Shown here one piece after another: positions 8,328-17,683 of a DNA stretch of 64,000 nucleotides (positions are counted from its first letter, which is position 1; each line of letters begins with the position of its first letter). This DNA is from Putridiphycobacter sp965230485 (lineage in GTDB: Bacteria; Bacteroidota; Bacteroidia; Flavobacteriales_D; Crocinitomicaceae). The stretch is taken from the NCBI GenBank assembly GCA_965230485.1, contig CBDDLA010000001.1, positions 1,240,001 through 1,304,000 of the forward strand, given 5' to 3'. The position numbers and the translations under genes are program-made. A model generated the notes under the pieces. The model was given only the letters and a program-made list of their open reading frames with translations, did not search any database and had not been told where the DNA came from.

Positions 8328-8723
8328 TTAATTTAAGCTATCTACAATGATAGTAGTGTGATTTGATCTTTTTCTAATTCTATGCGCTCTACCCTGAGGT
8401 GCTGGTTGAATTCTTTTCAACATTCCAGCATGATCAACTCTTACCATTGATACTACTAAAGTTTCATCTTCTAAGCTCTTATCCTCATTTTTAGCCTCCC
8501 AATTCGCAATTGCTGATCTCAATAAAGTTGACAATCGTTTTGCTGCATCCTTAGGATTGTGTTGCAATATATTCAAAGCTTTATTTACTTCAACTCCCCT
8601 AACAAGATCAGCAACTAATCTCATTTTTCGTGCTGAAATCGGACAATCGTTCAATTTTGCAATTGCAACTTTCGCCTTTTCAGCCTTCAGTTTTTCAGCT
8701 TTTTCTCTTTTTCTAGCCCCCAT
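8328..8723 (-). CDS. rplV: 50S ribosomal protein L22
   Basis: 131 aa. The core 'NDCPISARKMRLVADLVRGVEVNKALNILQ' and the C-terminal 'RIQPAPQGRAHRIRKRSNHTTIIV' (the beta-hairpin lining the exit tunnel) are diagnostic of L22. The N-terminal 20 residues are a lysine-rich extension. It lies between rpsS and rpsC. Confidence 0.98.
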   Translation of the reverse strand: MGARKREKAEKLKAEKAKVAIAKLNDCPISARKMRLVADLVRGVEVNKALNILQHNPKDAAKRLSTLLRSAIANWEAKNEDKSLEDETLVVSMVRVDHAGMLKRIQPAPQGRAHRIRKRSNHTTIIVDSLN

Positions 8724-8745
8724 TTTCTTTTCTTTTTAGACTATT

Positions 8746-9018
8746 TTACTTCTTTTTCTTCTTGTCGGCATGACCTCTGAATGTTCTCGTTGGAGAAAAT
8801 TCACCTAATTTATGACCTACCATGTTTTCAGTCACAAAAACCGGAATAAATTTGTTTCCATTGTGGACTGCTACAGTTAAACCAATAAAATCAGGCGTAA
8901 TAGTTGATGCTCTTGACCAAGTCTTAATAACTGTTTTTCTTTGTGATCCAGCTTGTTCTTCAACTCTTTGTTGAAGTTTATAGTGGACAAAAGGTGGTTT
9001 TTTTAACGATCTACTCAT
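8746..9018 (-). CDS. rpsS: 30S ribosomal protein S19
   Basis: 90 aa. It begins MSRSLKKPPFVHYKL and has 'IKTWSRASTITPDFIGLTVAVHNGNKFIPVFVTENMVGHKLGEFSPTRTFRGH', the S19 family block. S19 sits in the 30S head next to S13. It follows rplB by 3 nt. Confidence 0.98.
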   Translation of the reverse strand: MSRSLKKPPFVHYKLQQRVEEQAGSQRKTVIKTWSRASTITPDFIGLTVAVHNGNKFIPVFVTENMVGHKLGEFSPTRTFRGHADKKKKK

Positions 9019-9021
9019 AAC

Positions 9022-9846
9022 CTATTTCTTTCTCTTTTCAACGATATACTTATTAGAATACTTCTTTTTAGATCTTGTTTTGTATCCTTTTGCTGGAATT
9101 CCATTTCTAGATCTAGGGTGTCCTCCTGATGATTTTCCTTCACCACCTCCCATTGGGTGATCAACTGGATTCATTACAACACCTCTAACGCGTGGTCTTC
9201 TTCCCTTCCATCTGCTTCTTCCTGCTTTACCAGAACGTGTTAGCATATGCTCAGAATTAGAAACAGAACCTATGGTAGCTAAACACGTCGCTAGAACCAT
9301 TCTTGTTTCACCAGATGGCAACTTGATAGTCACATACTTCCCTTCTTTTGCATTTAACTGTGCATAAGAACCAGCACTTCTTGCAATTGAAGCTCCACCT
9401 CTAGGATTAAATTCAATATTATGAATGATTGTACCTAAAGGTATTTCTCCTAATGGTAATGCATTACCAACTTCGGGAGCTGAACCAGGACCTGATACAA
9501 TAACGTCATCAACTTTTAAACCTTCTGGTGCGATAATATATCTTTTCTCACCATCAGCATAAAATAATAACGCAATTAATGCAGATCTGTTTGGATCATA
9601 TTCAATGGTCTTAACAGTTGCTGGTATTCCAGACTTATCACGGTTAAAATCAATAATTCTATATTTCTTTTTATGACCACCACCTAAGTAGCGCATTGTC
9701 ATTTTCCCAGTATTGTTTCTACCTCCGCTTCTTGTTTTGGTAGTTAATAATGACTTTTCTGGAGTTGACGTAGTAACAGTTGAATTTTCATTCGCTATCT
9801 TATGTCTCTGACCAGGAGTCATTGGTTTTAATTTTCTAACACCCAT
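9022..9846 (-). CDS. rplB: 50S ribosomal protein L2
   Basis: 274 aa, full length. It shows the RNA-binding core (MRYLGGGHKKKYRIIDFNRDK) and the C-terminal 'MNPVDHPMGGGEGKSSGGHPRS' loop, whose conserved His lies close to the peptidyl-transferase centre. L2 is essential for subunit association. S10-cluster order rplC-rplD-rplW-rplB-rpsS is preserved. Confidence 0.99.
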   Translation of the reverse strand: MGVRKLKPMTPGQRHKIANENSTVTTSTPEKSLLTTKTRSGGRNNTGKMTMRYLGGGHKKKYRIIDFNRDKSGIPATVKTIEYDPNRSALIALLFYADGEKRYIIAPEGLKVDDVIVSGPGSAPEVGNALPLGEIPLGTIIHNIEFNPRGGASIARSAGSYAQLNAKEGKYVTIKLPSGETRMVLATCLATIGSVSNSEHMLTRSGKAGRSRWKGRRPRVRGVVMNPVDHPMGGGEGKSSGGHPRSRNGIPAKGYKTRSKKKYSNKYIVEKRKK

Positions 9847-9856
9847 TTCTTAACTC

Positions 9857-10153
9857 TTAAATGTTATCGTATAAATCTATTGTTTCTCCTTCAGAAACAG
9901 TAACTATTGCTTTCTTCCATATCGAGTTACGTTGTTCAGCAATTCCACGAGCTGTATATTTTCTCTTAGCTTTACCTCCACCATATCTCATGGTTCTAAC
10001 GTTTTCAATTGAAATGCCATACAATTCTTCAATGGCAGCTTTAATTTGTAGTTTGTTTGCTCTGTGATCAACCACAAAAGCAAATCTGTTATTATTTTCA
10101 CTATCGAAAGTAGCTTTCTCAGTTAACAATGGTCTTTTAATAATTCCGCTCAT
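9857..10153 (-). CDS. rplW: 50S ribosomal protein L23
   Basis: 98 aa. It has 'IIKRPLLTEKATF', 'FAFVVDHRANKLQIKAAIEELYGISIENVRTM' and 'KRKYTARGIAEQRNSIWKKAIVTV', typical L23. L23 is the exit-tunnel protein bound by trigger factor and SRP. It lies 5 nt after rplD. Confidence 0.98.
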   Translation of the reverse strand: MSGIIKRPLLTEKATFDSENNNRFAFVVDHRANKLQIKAAIEELYGISIENVRTMRYGGGKAKRKYTARGIAEQRNSIWKKAIVTVSEGETIDLYDNI

Positions 10154-10158
10154 TTCAG

Positions 10159-10785
10159 TTAGTTTAAAATGTTATTAATTGTCTCAAAAGAACCTTCAGA
10201 GATGACCACTTTATTGGCATTCAAAATATCGAAGGTATTCAATTCCTGAGCTGGAACAACTTTAGTTCCAGTGATATTTCTTGCTGCTAAGTGGATGTTT
10301 TCGTTATTACCATTAGTGACGAATAACACTTTTTCAAAAGACAAGTCTAGGCTTGACATGATTGCGCTAAATTCTTTTGTTTTAGGCGTATCAAAGTTTA
10401 AATCCTCCAAAACCATAATGGCATTTTCTTTTGCTTTGTAAGCTAAAGCTGACTTACGTGCTAAAACCTTTACTTTTCGGTTCAACTTGAAACCATATGT
10501 TCTTGGACGTGGTCCAAAAATTCGACCTCCACCTCTAAAAATTGGAGATTTAATACTTCCTGCTCTCGCAGTACCAGTACCCTTTTGCTTTTTTATTTTT
10601 CTTGTACTACCAGCAATTTCTGCTCTTTCTTTAGATTTATGAGTTCCTTGTCTTTTTCTAGCAAGAATTTGCTTTACGTCTAGGTAGATCGCATGATCGT
10701 TTGGCTCAATTCCAAAAATTGCGTCAGAAAGCTTCACTGCTTTTGCAGTTTCTTTCCCTTTTGTATTTACAACTTTCAATTCCAT
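10159..10785 (-). CDS. rplD: 50S ribosomal protein L4
   Basis: 208 aa from the ATG at 10785 (MELKVVNTKGKETAK). A TTG four codons upstream is in frame but lies inside the rplC end, so the ATG one base after the rplC stop is preferred. It carries the tunnel loop 'KQKGTGTARAGSIKSPIFRGGGRIFGPRPR' and C-terminal Rossmann-like domain. In E. coli L4 also represses the S10 operon. Confidence 0.96.
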   Translation of the reverse strand: MELKVVNTKGKETAKAVKLSDAIFGIEPNDHAIYLDVKQILARKRQGTHKSKERAEIAGSTRKIKKQKGTGTARAGSIKSPIFRGGGRIFGPRPRTYGFKLNRKVKVLARKSALAYKAKENAIMVLEDLNFDTPKTKEFSAIMSSLDLSFEKVLFVTNGNNENIHLAARNITGTKVVPAQELNTFDILNANKVVISEGSFETINNILN

Positions 10786-10786
10786 C

Positions 10787-11401
10787 TTACTTCTCAATTA
10801 TTACGAATGACCCTTTAGCTCCAGGAACCGATCCTTTTACTATAAGCATATTCTTATCAGTTAATACTTTAAGAACTTCTAAGTTTTCCTGCATTACACG
10901 GTGGTTACCCGTTTGTCCCGCCATTCTCATTCCTTTGAAAACACGAGCTGGGTAAGATGCTGCACCAATTGAACCTGGAGCTCTTAAACGGTTATGCTGA
11001 CCGTGTGTTGCTTGACCAACACCTCCAAATCCATGTCTTTTTACAACACCTTGAAATCCTTTACCTTTTGCTGTTCCTACAACATGAACAAATCTACCTT
11101 CTTCAAAAATGTCAACCTTAATTTCATCTCCCAACTTAGCGTCTTCAAATCCATCAAACTCAACTAACTTTCGTTTAGGTGTAGTTTTGGCTTTTTTAAA
11201 GTGCCCCACCATTGAATTAGGAGTATTCTTTTCTTTTTTATCTCCAAATCCAAGTTGAACAGCTTTATAGCCATCTTTTTCTTCGGTTTTAACTTGTGTA
11301 ACTACACAAGGACCAACTTCTATCAACGTGCATGGCGTTGCCTTGCCCTCGGCACTGTAGATGCTAGTCATACCGATTTTCTTTCCTATTAATCCTGGCA
11401 T
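10787..11401 (-). CDS. rplC: 50S ribosomal protein L3
   Basis: 204 aa. It starts MPGLIGKKIGMTSIYSAEGKATPCTLIEVGPCVVTQVKT. The loop 'FQGVVKRHGFGGVGQATHGQHNRLRAPGSIGAASYPARVFKGMRMAGQTG' reaches toward the peptidyl-transferase centre. L3 is a primary 50S assembly initiator. It follows rpsJ by 15 nt. Confidence 0.99.
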   Translation of the reverse strand: MPGLIGKKIGMTSIYSAEGKATPCTLIEVGPCVVTQVKTEEKDGYKAVQLGFGDKKEKNTPNSMVGHFKKAKTTPKRKLVEFDGFEDAKLGDEIKVDIFEEGRFVHVVGTAKGKGFQGVVKRHGFGGVGQATHGQHNRLRAPGSIGAASYPARVFKGMRMAGQTGNHRVMQENLEVLKVLTDKNMLIVKGSVPGAKGSFVIIEK

Positions 11402-11416
11402 TCTTTATCTATTTTA

Positions 11417-11722
11417 TTAAACTTTAATCTCAACGTTTACCCCACTCGGTAACTCTAATTTCATTAACGCATCAACAGTTTTTGATGATGAACTGTAGAT
11501 ATCAAGCAATCTTTTATAAGAGCATAATTTAAATTGCTCTCTTGCTTTTTTATTCACGTGAGGTGACTTTAAAACAGTATAAATTCTTTTGTTTGTTGGC
11601 AAAGGAATTGGCCCGTTTACGATTGCACCCGTTGCTTTTACAGCTTTTACGATTTTCTCAGCAGACTTATCAACTAAGTTGAAGTCGTATGATTTTAATT
11701 TTATTCTAATCTTCTGGCTCAT
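11417..11722 (-). CDS. rpsJ: 30S ribosomal protein S10
   Basis: 101 aa. It begins MSQKIRIKLKSYDFNLVDKSAEKIVK, with the conserved loop 'GPIPLPTNKRIYTVLKSPHVNKKAREQF'. S10 is a 30S head protein that also acts as NusE in antitermination. It follows fusA directly; tuf, present here in proteobacteria, is absent, as I expect for this phylum. Confidence 0.98.
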   Translation of the reverse strand: MSQKIRIKLKSYDFNLVDKSAEKIVKAVKATGAIVNGPIPLPTNKRIYTVLKSPHVNKKAREQFKLCSYKRLLDIYSSSSKTVDALMKLELPSGVNVEIKV

Positions 11723-11743
11723 GTCTTAACTAATAAATATGCG

Positions 11744-13870
11744 TTAACCTTTTACTTTTTTTATTACTTCGTCAGCAATGTTTCTTGGTGTTATCTCGAA
11801 ATTAGAAAACTCCATTGTAGATGTTGCTCTACCTGATGAAATTGTTCTTAACGCCGTAACATATCCAAACATTTGAGATAATGGTACTTTGGCATTGATA
11901 ATTTTTGCACCATTTCTATCTCCCATTCCTTCCATTTGACCTCTTCGTCTATTTAAATCAGCTACCACATCACCCATGTTCTCTTCAGGTGTTACCACTT
12001 CCAATTTCATAATTGGTTCCAAAAGAACAGGATTCGCTTGAGGAATGGCATTTTTAAACGCCAATTTAGCAGCTAATTCGAATGATAGTTGGTCAGAATC
12101 AACCGCATGGAACGATCCATCAATCAATTCAACTTTCAATGTATCAAGAGGAAAGCCTGCTAATACACCGTTTTTCATGGCTTCTTTAAATCCTTTTTCA
12201 ACTGATGGTACAAATTCCTTAGGAACGTTACCACCTTTAATGCTGTTCACGAACTCCAAACCTTCTTTTTCAGGATCTGTTTGAGGAGAAATTTCAACCA
12301 CAATATCGGCAAATTTACCTCTACCTCCGGATTGTTTTTTGTAAACTTCTCGGTGCTTAACTGTTCCTTGAATTTTTTCTTTGTAAGATACTTGCGGCTC
12401 ACCTTCGTTTACCTCAACCTTAAATTCACGTTTTAAACGGTCAATTAATATCTCAAGGTGAAGCTCACCCATACCAGAAATAATTGTTTGCCCTGAATCT
12501 TCATCAGTCTTCACCTGGAATGTTGGATCTTCTTCAGATAATTTACCAAGTCCTACACCTAATTTATCGATATCTGCCTGAGTTTTTGGTTCAATTGAAA
12601 TACCAATTACTGGATCAGGGAATGTCATAGATTCTAATACGATTGGACTCTTTTCGTCGCACAAAGTATCACCAGTTCTAATATCCTTAAATCCAACTCC
12701 TGCTCCAATATCTCCAGCTTCAATCATATCAATCGCATTCTGCTTATTGGAATGCATTTGAAATATTCTTGAAATTCTTTCTTTCTTTCCAGTTCTTGGA
12801 TTGAACACATAAGATCCTGCCGGAATTTGTCCAGAGTACATTCTAAAGAAGCATAATCGACCAACAAAAGGATCAGTAGCAATTTTAAAAGCTAAAGCAG
12901 CAGTTGGCGCTTCAGGATTCGGCTCTCTACTCTCAACTTCATCAGTGTTTGGATTAGTTCCCTCAATAGCATCTGTATCGTAAGGAGAAGGTAAGAATGC
13001 CATAACGGCATCTAGCATTGTTTGAACCCCCTTATTTTTGAAGGCTGATCCACACATTACTGGTTGAATAGACATGTCAATTGTAGACTTTCTAATCGCT
13101 TCAAACATTTCTTCTTTTGTAATTGAATCAGAATCTTCAAAGAATTTCTCCATTAAAGCTTCATCAGATTCAGCTACTGCTTCAATTAACTTATCTCTCC
13201 ATTCTTGAGCTTCATCCACTAAATCAGCTGGAATGTCAACTTCTTGATATGTTGATCCCATGTTAGCCTCATCCCATATAATTCCCTTCATGGTAATTAA
13301 GTCTACCACACCTTTGAAATCATCTTCAGCGCCAATAGGAATTTGTAATGGAATTGGATTTCCACCCAATCTCTCTTTCACTTCGGTTACGCATCTCATG
13401 AAGTCAGCTCCAGCACGGTCCATTTTGTTTACAAAACAAATTCTAGGCACTCTGTACTTATCCGCTTGTCTCCATACAGTTTCAGATTGCGGTTCAACAC
13501 CAGAAGCAGCACAAATTAACGCTACTGCACCATCTAAAACCCTCAGAGAACGCTCTACCTCAACGGTAAAATCAACGTGACCCGGTGTATCAATAATATT
13601 AATTCTGTATTCCTTTGAATCAGCAGTTGGTTGCCCTTGAACTGTAGGGTATTTCCAGAAACAAGTAGTTGCAGCAGACGTAATTGTAATACCTCTTTCT
13701 TGCTCTTGCTCCATCCAGTCCATTGTTGCAGCACCATCATGCACCTCTCCAATTTTGTGACTTACACCAGTATAGTAAAGGATACGCTCAGTAGTTGTAG
13801 TTTTACCTGCATCTACGTGGGCCATAATCCCAATATTTCTTGTAAATGTTAAATCTCTTTTCTTAGCCAT
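11744..13870 (-). CDS. fusA: Elongation factor G
   Basis: 708 aa, the normal five-domain EF-G; GTP-dependent translocase. G1 (AHVDAGKTTTTERIL, about residues 16-30), G3 (DTPGHVDF), G4 (NKMDRAGA) and G5 (GSAFKNKG) are intact. The domain IV/V region (GGRGKFADIVVEI, GYVTALRTISSGRATSTMEF) follows. It lies between rpsG and rpsJ in the str part of the operon. Confidence 0.99.
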   Translation of the reverse strand: MAKKRDLTFTRNIGIMAHVDAGKTTTTERILYYTGVSHKIGEVHDGAATMDWMEQEQERGITITSAATTCFWKYPTVQGQPTADSKEYRINIIDTPGHVDFTVEVERSLRVLDGAVALICAASGVEPQSETVWRQADKYRVPRICFVNKMDRAGADFMRCVTEVKERLGGNPIPLQIPIGAEDDFKGVVDLITMKGIIWDEANMGSTYQEVDIPADLVDEAQEWRDKLIEAVAESDEALMEKFFEDSDSITKEEMFEAIRKSTIDMSIQPVMCGSAFKNKGVQTMLDAVMAFLPSPYDTDAIEGTNPNTDEVESREPNPEAPTAALAFKIATDPFVGRLCFFRMYSGQIPAGSYVFNPRTGKKERISRIFQMHSNKQNAIDMIEAGDIGAGVGFKDIRTGDTLCDEKSPIVLESMTFPDPVIGISIEPKTQADIDKLGVGLGKLSEEDPTFQVKTDEDSGQTIISGMGELHLEILIDRLKREFKVEVNEGEPQVSYKEKIQGTVKHREVYKKQSGGRGKFADIVVEISPQTDPEKEGLEFVNSIKGGNVPKEFVPSVEKGFKEAMKNGVLAGFPLDTLKVELIDGSFHAVDSDQLSFELAAKLAFKNAIPQANPVLLEPIMKLEVVTPEENMGDVVADLNRRRGQMEGMGDRNGAKIINAKVPLSQMFGYVTALRTISSGRATSTMEFSNFEITPRNIADEVIKKVKG

Positions 13871-13889
13871 TGTAATATTGTATCAATAA

Positions 13890-14363
13890 TTAGATTCTAA
13901 AATGAGAGAACGCTTTGTTCGCTTCTGCCATTCTATGAACATCTTCTTTTTTCTTGTATGCCGCACCTTCTTCTTTTGAACCAGCTATAATTTCAAAAGC
14001 TAAACGCTGTGCCATTGACTTTTCGTTACGTTTTCTAGCATAACCAATCATCCATGTCATAGCTAACGATTGTTTTCTCGCATCTCTAACTGGGGTAGGA
14101 ATTTGGTAAGTAGCTCCACCAACCCTTCTACTTCTTACTTCTACTCCTGGCGTAACATTGTGTAATGCTTTTTTCCAAGTATCAAGAGCAGATTCTTCTT
14201 CTCCTAATTTTTCTTGGATAATATCTAAAGCATCATAAAAAATTTTATATGCAACACTCTTTTTACCATGTAACATTAAGTTATTTACAAATTTTGTTAC
14301 CACTACCTCGTTAAACTTTGGATCTGGCAGAATGGCGTGTTTTTTGGCTTTTCTTCTTCTCAT
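13890..14363 (-). CDS. rpsG: 30S ribosomal protein S7
   Basis: 157 aa, all-helical. It has 'ILPDPKFNEVVVTKFVNNLMLHGKKSVAYKIFYDAL' and 'VEVRSRRVGGATYQIPTPVRDARKQSLAMTWMI', plus the C-terminal 'AYKKKEDVHRMAEANKAFSHFR'. S7 nucleates the 30S head and contacts E-site tRNA. It lies between rpsL and fusA. Confidence 0.99.
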   Translation of the reverse strand: MRRRKAKKHAILPDPKFNEVVVTKFVNNLMLHGKKSVAYKIFYDALDIIQEKLGEEESALDTWKKALHNVTPGVEVRSRRVGGATYQIPTPVRDARKQSLAMTWMIGYARKRNEKSMAQRLAFEIIAGSKEEGAAYKKKEDVHRMAEANKAFSHFRI

Positions 14364-14378
14364 CTTAGTTAGATTGTC

Positions 14379-14756
14379 TTATTTCTTTTTAGGGCGCTTA
14401 GCACCATATTTAGATCGTCTTTGTAATCTACCTTCTACTCCAGAGGTATCCAGAGCACCTCTAACAACGTGATATCTTACACCTGGTAAATCTTTTACTC
14501 TACCACCTCTTACAAGTACAATAGAGTGCTCTTGTAAGTTATGACCTTCACCTCCGATATAAGCATTCACTTCTTTACCATTGGTTAATCTAACTCTGGC
14601 TACTTTTCTCATGGCCGAATTAGGTTTCTTTGGCGTTGTAGTGTAAACCCTTACACAAACGCCTCTTTTTTGCGGGCAAGAATCTAACGCAGCTGACTTA
14701 CTCGTCTTTACTTGCGCAGTCCTTCCTTTTCTTACTAGTTGCTGAATAGTTGGCAT
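14379..14756 (-). CDS. rpsL: 30S ribosomal protein S12
   Basis: 125 aa; decoding-centre protein and first gene of the operon. It has 'PTIQQLVRKGR', 'CVRVYTTTPKKPNSAMRKVARVRLTNG' and 'RGGRVKDLPGVRYHVVRGALD'. The lysines of the KPNS and RVKDLPG loops, where substitutions give streptomycin resistance, are wild type. Confidence 0.99.
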   Translation of the reverse strand: MPTIQQLVRKGRTAQVKTSKSAALDSCPQKRGVCVRVYTTTPKKPNSAMRKVARVRLTNGKEVNAYIGGEGHNLQEHSIVLVRGGRVKDLPGVRYHVVRGALDTSGVEGRLQRRSKYGAKRPKKK

Positions 14757-14824
14757 ATTAACTATCTGTTTTATCTTTTATTTTACACAATACAATTCCT
14801 CCAAATTCGTCAAAATTCGGAGTG

Positions 14825-14854
14825 CAAAGGTAACGACTTTTTTTTATAATCCAA
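14825..14854 (-). promoter_or_regulatory. Promoter of the ribosomal (rpsL) operon
   Basis: On the minus strand a -33 TTG (14852-14854) and a -7 TACCTTTG (14825-14832) are separated by 19 nt, an exact match to the Bacteroidota TTG-N19-TAnnTTTG consensus. It lies about 70 nt upstream of rpsL, and no other strong promoter is seen within the operon. Confidence 0.75.
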
Positions 14855-15016
14855 CTTTTGAAGAATTTTTTTTCGATTTTTTTCACAGGTATATGTTGAA
14901 AATCAAAAAAGAGAATTTTGATCTAAAATTAACAGATAAAATCAGCTTCTAAATTTAGTAGAAAAGAACCGCACATATCTTTAAAAAAACAGACACTAAA
15001 TCCTAAATAATAATAC

Positions 15017-15024
15017 TATTTTTG
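15017..15024 (+). promoter_or_regulatory. Candidate -7 element for the helicase gene
   Basis: TATTTTTG fits TAnnTTTG but ends only 4 nt before the ATG at 15029, and no -33 TTG is found at the right spacing. If used, the transcript would be nearly leaderless. Confidence 0.35.
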
Positions 15025-15028
15025 TGCA

Positions 15029-17293
15029 ATGAATTATTTGGAGACACTCAACCCTGCTCAATTAGAGGCTGTAAAGAATGTAGATGGTCCAACTATGGTT
15101 ATTGCAGGAGCTGGTTCTGGTAAAACCAGAGTACTTACCTTCAGAATTGCATACCTGATGGAAAGAGGAGTTGATCCATTTAATATTCTCTCGCTGACTT
15201 TTACAAATAAGGCTGCCAAAGAAATGAAAGATAGAATTGGTTCAATTATCGGCGATACAGATGCGAGAAATGTTACTATGGGAACCTTTCATTCAGTTTT
15301 TGCAAGAATTTTAAGACATCATTCTGAAAAATTAGGCTACCCCTCTAATTTTACCATTTATGATACTCAGGATTCAAGAAGCTTGCTAAGAACCATTATT
15401 AAGGAACTTAAATTAGACGACAAAGTCTACAAACCAGCAATGGTTTCAGGACGTATTTCTTCAGCAAAAAACAACTTAATATCGGCCGTAGCTTATGAAA
15501 CCAATTCCGATATCATTAATGAAGATCGCCAAACTGGCAGACCTCGACTGTTTGAGATATATAAAGCTTATGAAAAAAGGTGTTTTTTAGCTGGTGCTAT
15601 GGATTTTGATGACCTGCTTTTTAAGACTAATGTTTTACTGAGAGATTTTCCAGATGTACTCCATTTTTACCAACATAGATTCAAATACATTTTGGTAGAT
15701 GAGTATCAAGACACCAATTATTCGCAATACTTACTTGTCAAAAAATTAGCTGCTGTTTTTCAAAATATTTGTGTTGTAGGTGATGATGCACAGAGCATTT
15801 ACTCCTTCCGAGGGGCGAATATTCAAAATATTCTAAACTTTAAAACGGATTATCCTGACTATAAAATTTTCAAGCTAGAACAGAACTATCGAAGTTCTCA
15901 GAATATAGTCAATGCGGCAAATAGTGTTATTGCTAAAAACAAAGATCAGATTCAAAAGGATGTTTGGACCAGTAATGATGTAGGTACTAAAATAAAAGTG
16001 ATTCGTACGTTAACAGATAACGAAGAAGGTAAGTTAATTGCTCAAGAAATTTTTGAAACTAAGCAAAATCAAAGTGCGCAAAACTCTGATTTTGCCATTT
16101 TGTATCGAACCAATGCTCAATCAAGATCATTTGAAGAGGCCCTGAGGAAACATAACCTACCATATAAAATTTATGGCGGACTGTCATTCTATCAACGAAA
16201 AGAAATTAAGGATATTTTAGCCTATTATCGCCTAACTGCAAACCATCAAGATGAGGAGGCTTTTAAACGTATTATTAATTATCCGAAAAGAGGCATTGGT
16301 AATACAACGGTAGAGAAAATTGTAGTGGCAGCAAATCATTACGGTGTATCACTTTGGGAAATCATTGCTAATCCAAGTCAGTACCCCACCGAAATAACCA
16401 GTGGGACGCGGAATAAACTGAACCAATTTGTAACCCATATAAAGAGTTTTGCCGTCGATTTAGACAAAAAGGATGCCTATACATTGGCTCAGCATATTGC
16501 AGTTACATCTGGCATACTAAAAGACCTGTATGCCGACAAATCTCCTGAAGGCGTATCGCGATATGAAAATATTCAAGCCCTTCTTTCTGGTATTAAGGAA
16601 TTTACCGAAGGTGTGTCAGAAGGCGAAACTGCTTTTTTAAGTGACTTTATGGTGGATGTAGCCTTATTGACAGATGCCGACAATGAAAAAGATGAGGACA
16701 AGGACAAGATATCCTTAATGACCATTCATGCCTCAAAAGGATTAGAGTTTCCATATGTGTTTGTTGTTGGCTTAGAGGAAAATCTATTCCCTTCTCAAAT
16801 GGCACTTAATTCAAGAACTGAATTAGAAGAAGAAAGACGTTTGTTTTATGTTGCCATTACACGAGCTGAAAAAAATTGCACGCTGTCTTTTGCAACAAGC
16901 AGATACCGTTGGGGAAATCTCGTCACTAGTGAATCAAGTAGATTTATTGAAGAAATTGATCCCCAATACCTTGAATTATCTACCCCTTATAAGAGCGGAG
17001 GCCGCTCTTTAAATCAGACTAACTTAATAAACCGAACTGTTGGAAGAAATTCAATTGCGAATGGTCCAAAACGCCGCCTTACTAAATTGACTGATACACC
17101 TAAAGCTAAAACTGGTCCAACGGCTGATTCATTGAATTTAAAAGTAGGTAACAATGTAAACCATGAGCGGTTTGGGAAAGGAAAAGTTGTAGCACTTGAA
17201 GGTAGTCCGCCAACAAAGGCCACTGTTTTTTTTCCTAAAGCAGGCAATAAGCAACTTTTACTAAAGTTTGCAAAGCTTGAAATCCTCACTTAA
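15029..17293 (+). CDS. pcrA: UvrD/PcrA-family ATP-dependent DNA helicase
   Basis: 754 aa SF1A 3'-5' helicase for repair and replication-fork maintenance. Motif Ia/Walker A is 'GAGSGKTRVL' near residue 27, Walker B 'VDEYQDTNYSQY' near 225. Further motifs are 'GDDAQSIYSFRGA', 'QNYRSSQNI', the late 'MTIHASKGLEFPYVFVVGLEE' and 'EERRLFYVAITRAE'. The C-terminus has a Tudor-like segment (VNHERFGKGKVVALEG) seen in PcrA. Single gene, divergent from the ribosomal operon. UvrD versus PcrA cannot be settled by eye. Confidence 0.95.
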   Translation: MNYLETLNPAQLEAVKNVDGPTMVIAGAGSGKTRVLTFRIAYLMERGVDPFNILSLTFTNKAAKEMKDRIGSIIGDTDARNVTMGTFHSVFARILRHHSEKLGYPSNFTIYDTQDSRSLLRTIIKELKLDDKVYKPAMVSGRISSAKNNLISAVAYETNSDIINEDRQTGRPRLFEIYKAYEKRCFLAGAMDFDDLLFKTNVLLRDFPDVLHFYQHRFKYILVDEYQDTNYSQYLLVKKLAAVFQNICVVGDDAQSIYSFRGANIQNILNFKTDYPDYKIFKLEQNYRSSQNIVNAANSVIAKNKDQIQKDVWTSNDVGTKIKVIRTLTDNEEGKLIAQEIFETKQNQSAQNSDFAILYRTNAQSRSFEEALRKHNLPYKIYGGLSFYQRKEIKDILAYYRLTANHQDEEAFKRIINYPKRGIGNTTVEKIVVAANHYGVSLWEIIANPSQYPTEITSGTRNKLNQFVTHIKSFAVDLDKKDAYTLAQHIAVTSGILKDLYADKSPEGVSRYENIQALLSGIKEFTEGVSEGETAFLSDFMVDVALLTDADNEKDEDKDKISLMTIHASKGLEFPYVFVVGLEENLFPSQMALNSRTELEEERRLFYVAITRAEKNCTLSFATSRYRWGNLVTSESSRFIEEIDPQYLELSTPYKSGGRSLNQTNLINRTVGRNSIANGPKRRLTKLTDTPKAKTGPTADSLNLKVGNNVNHERFGKGKVVALEGSPPTKATVFFPKAGNKQLLLKFAKLEILT

Positions 17294-17348
17294 TTATTTG
17301 ATTATTTCAAATTAGGCAGAAAAGAATACCGTTTTATTAAATATGTAT

Positions 17349-17356
17349 TACCTTTG
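17349..17356 (+). promoter_or_regulatory. -7 element of the cobalamin operon
   Basis: TACCTTTG, a perfect TAnnTTTG match, lies just before the riboswitch 5' arm, so transcription would start at or next to the aptamer. I see no clear -33 TTG. Confidence 0.55.
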
Positions 17357-17358
17357 CC

Positions 17359-17542
17359 TTGAATTTTGGTTTCAGTCGGCTTAAAACTGATAGAATTAAA
17401 ATGGGAATCAGGTGAAAACCCTGAACTGTTCCCGCAGCTGTAAACTTTAAAATTCGCTTATCAAATACCACTGTCATTATCTAGTTTGGCGGGAAGGTGA
17501 TAAGTGATAAGAAGTGAGTCAGAAGACCTGCCAAGAATTCAA
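17359..17542 (+). ncRNA. Cobalamin (AdoCbl) riboswitch
   Basis: The core shows the family landmarks: GGGAA near 17403, 'GGTGAAAACCCTGAACTGTTCCCGC' type helix and the 'CCGCAGCTGTAA' segment near 17431-17444. Further on are CACTG near 17469, GGGAAGG near 17491 and the 3' box 'GAGTCAGAAGACCTGCC' at about 17516-17532. The ends TTGAATTTTGG (17359-17369) and CCAAGAATTCAA (17531-17542) can pair as P1. It precedes the four-gene uptake operon and should switch it off when B12 is plentiful. Confidence 0.93.
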
Positions 17543-17683
17543 AAACAAAGCTTTCGGGATAAAAGCATGGTTTTAGGATAGGCCAATTCTGTTATTACGT
17601 TACAGACTTTTCCATCTTTCTACTTTGATTTTATTCTTTTTATTAATCGTGCTAAAAAAATAAATGCACACAAACTTAAAAGA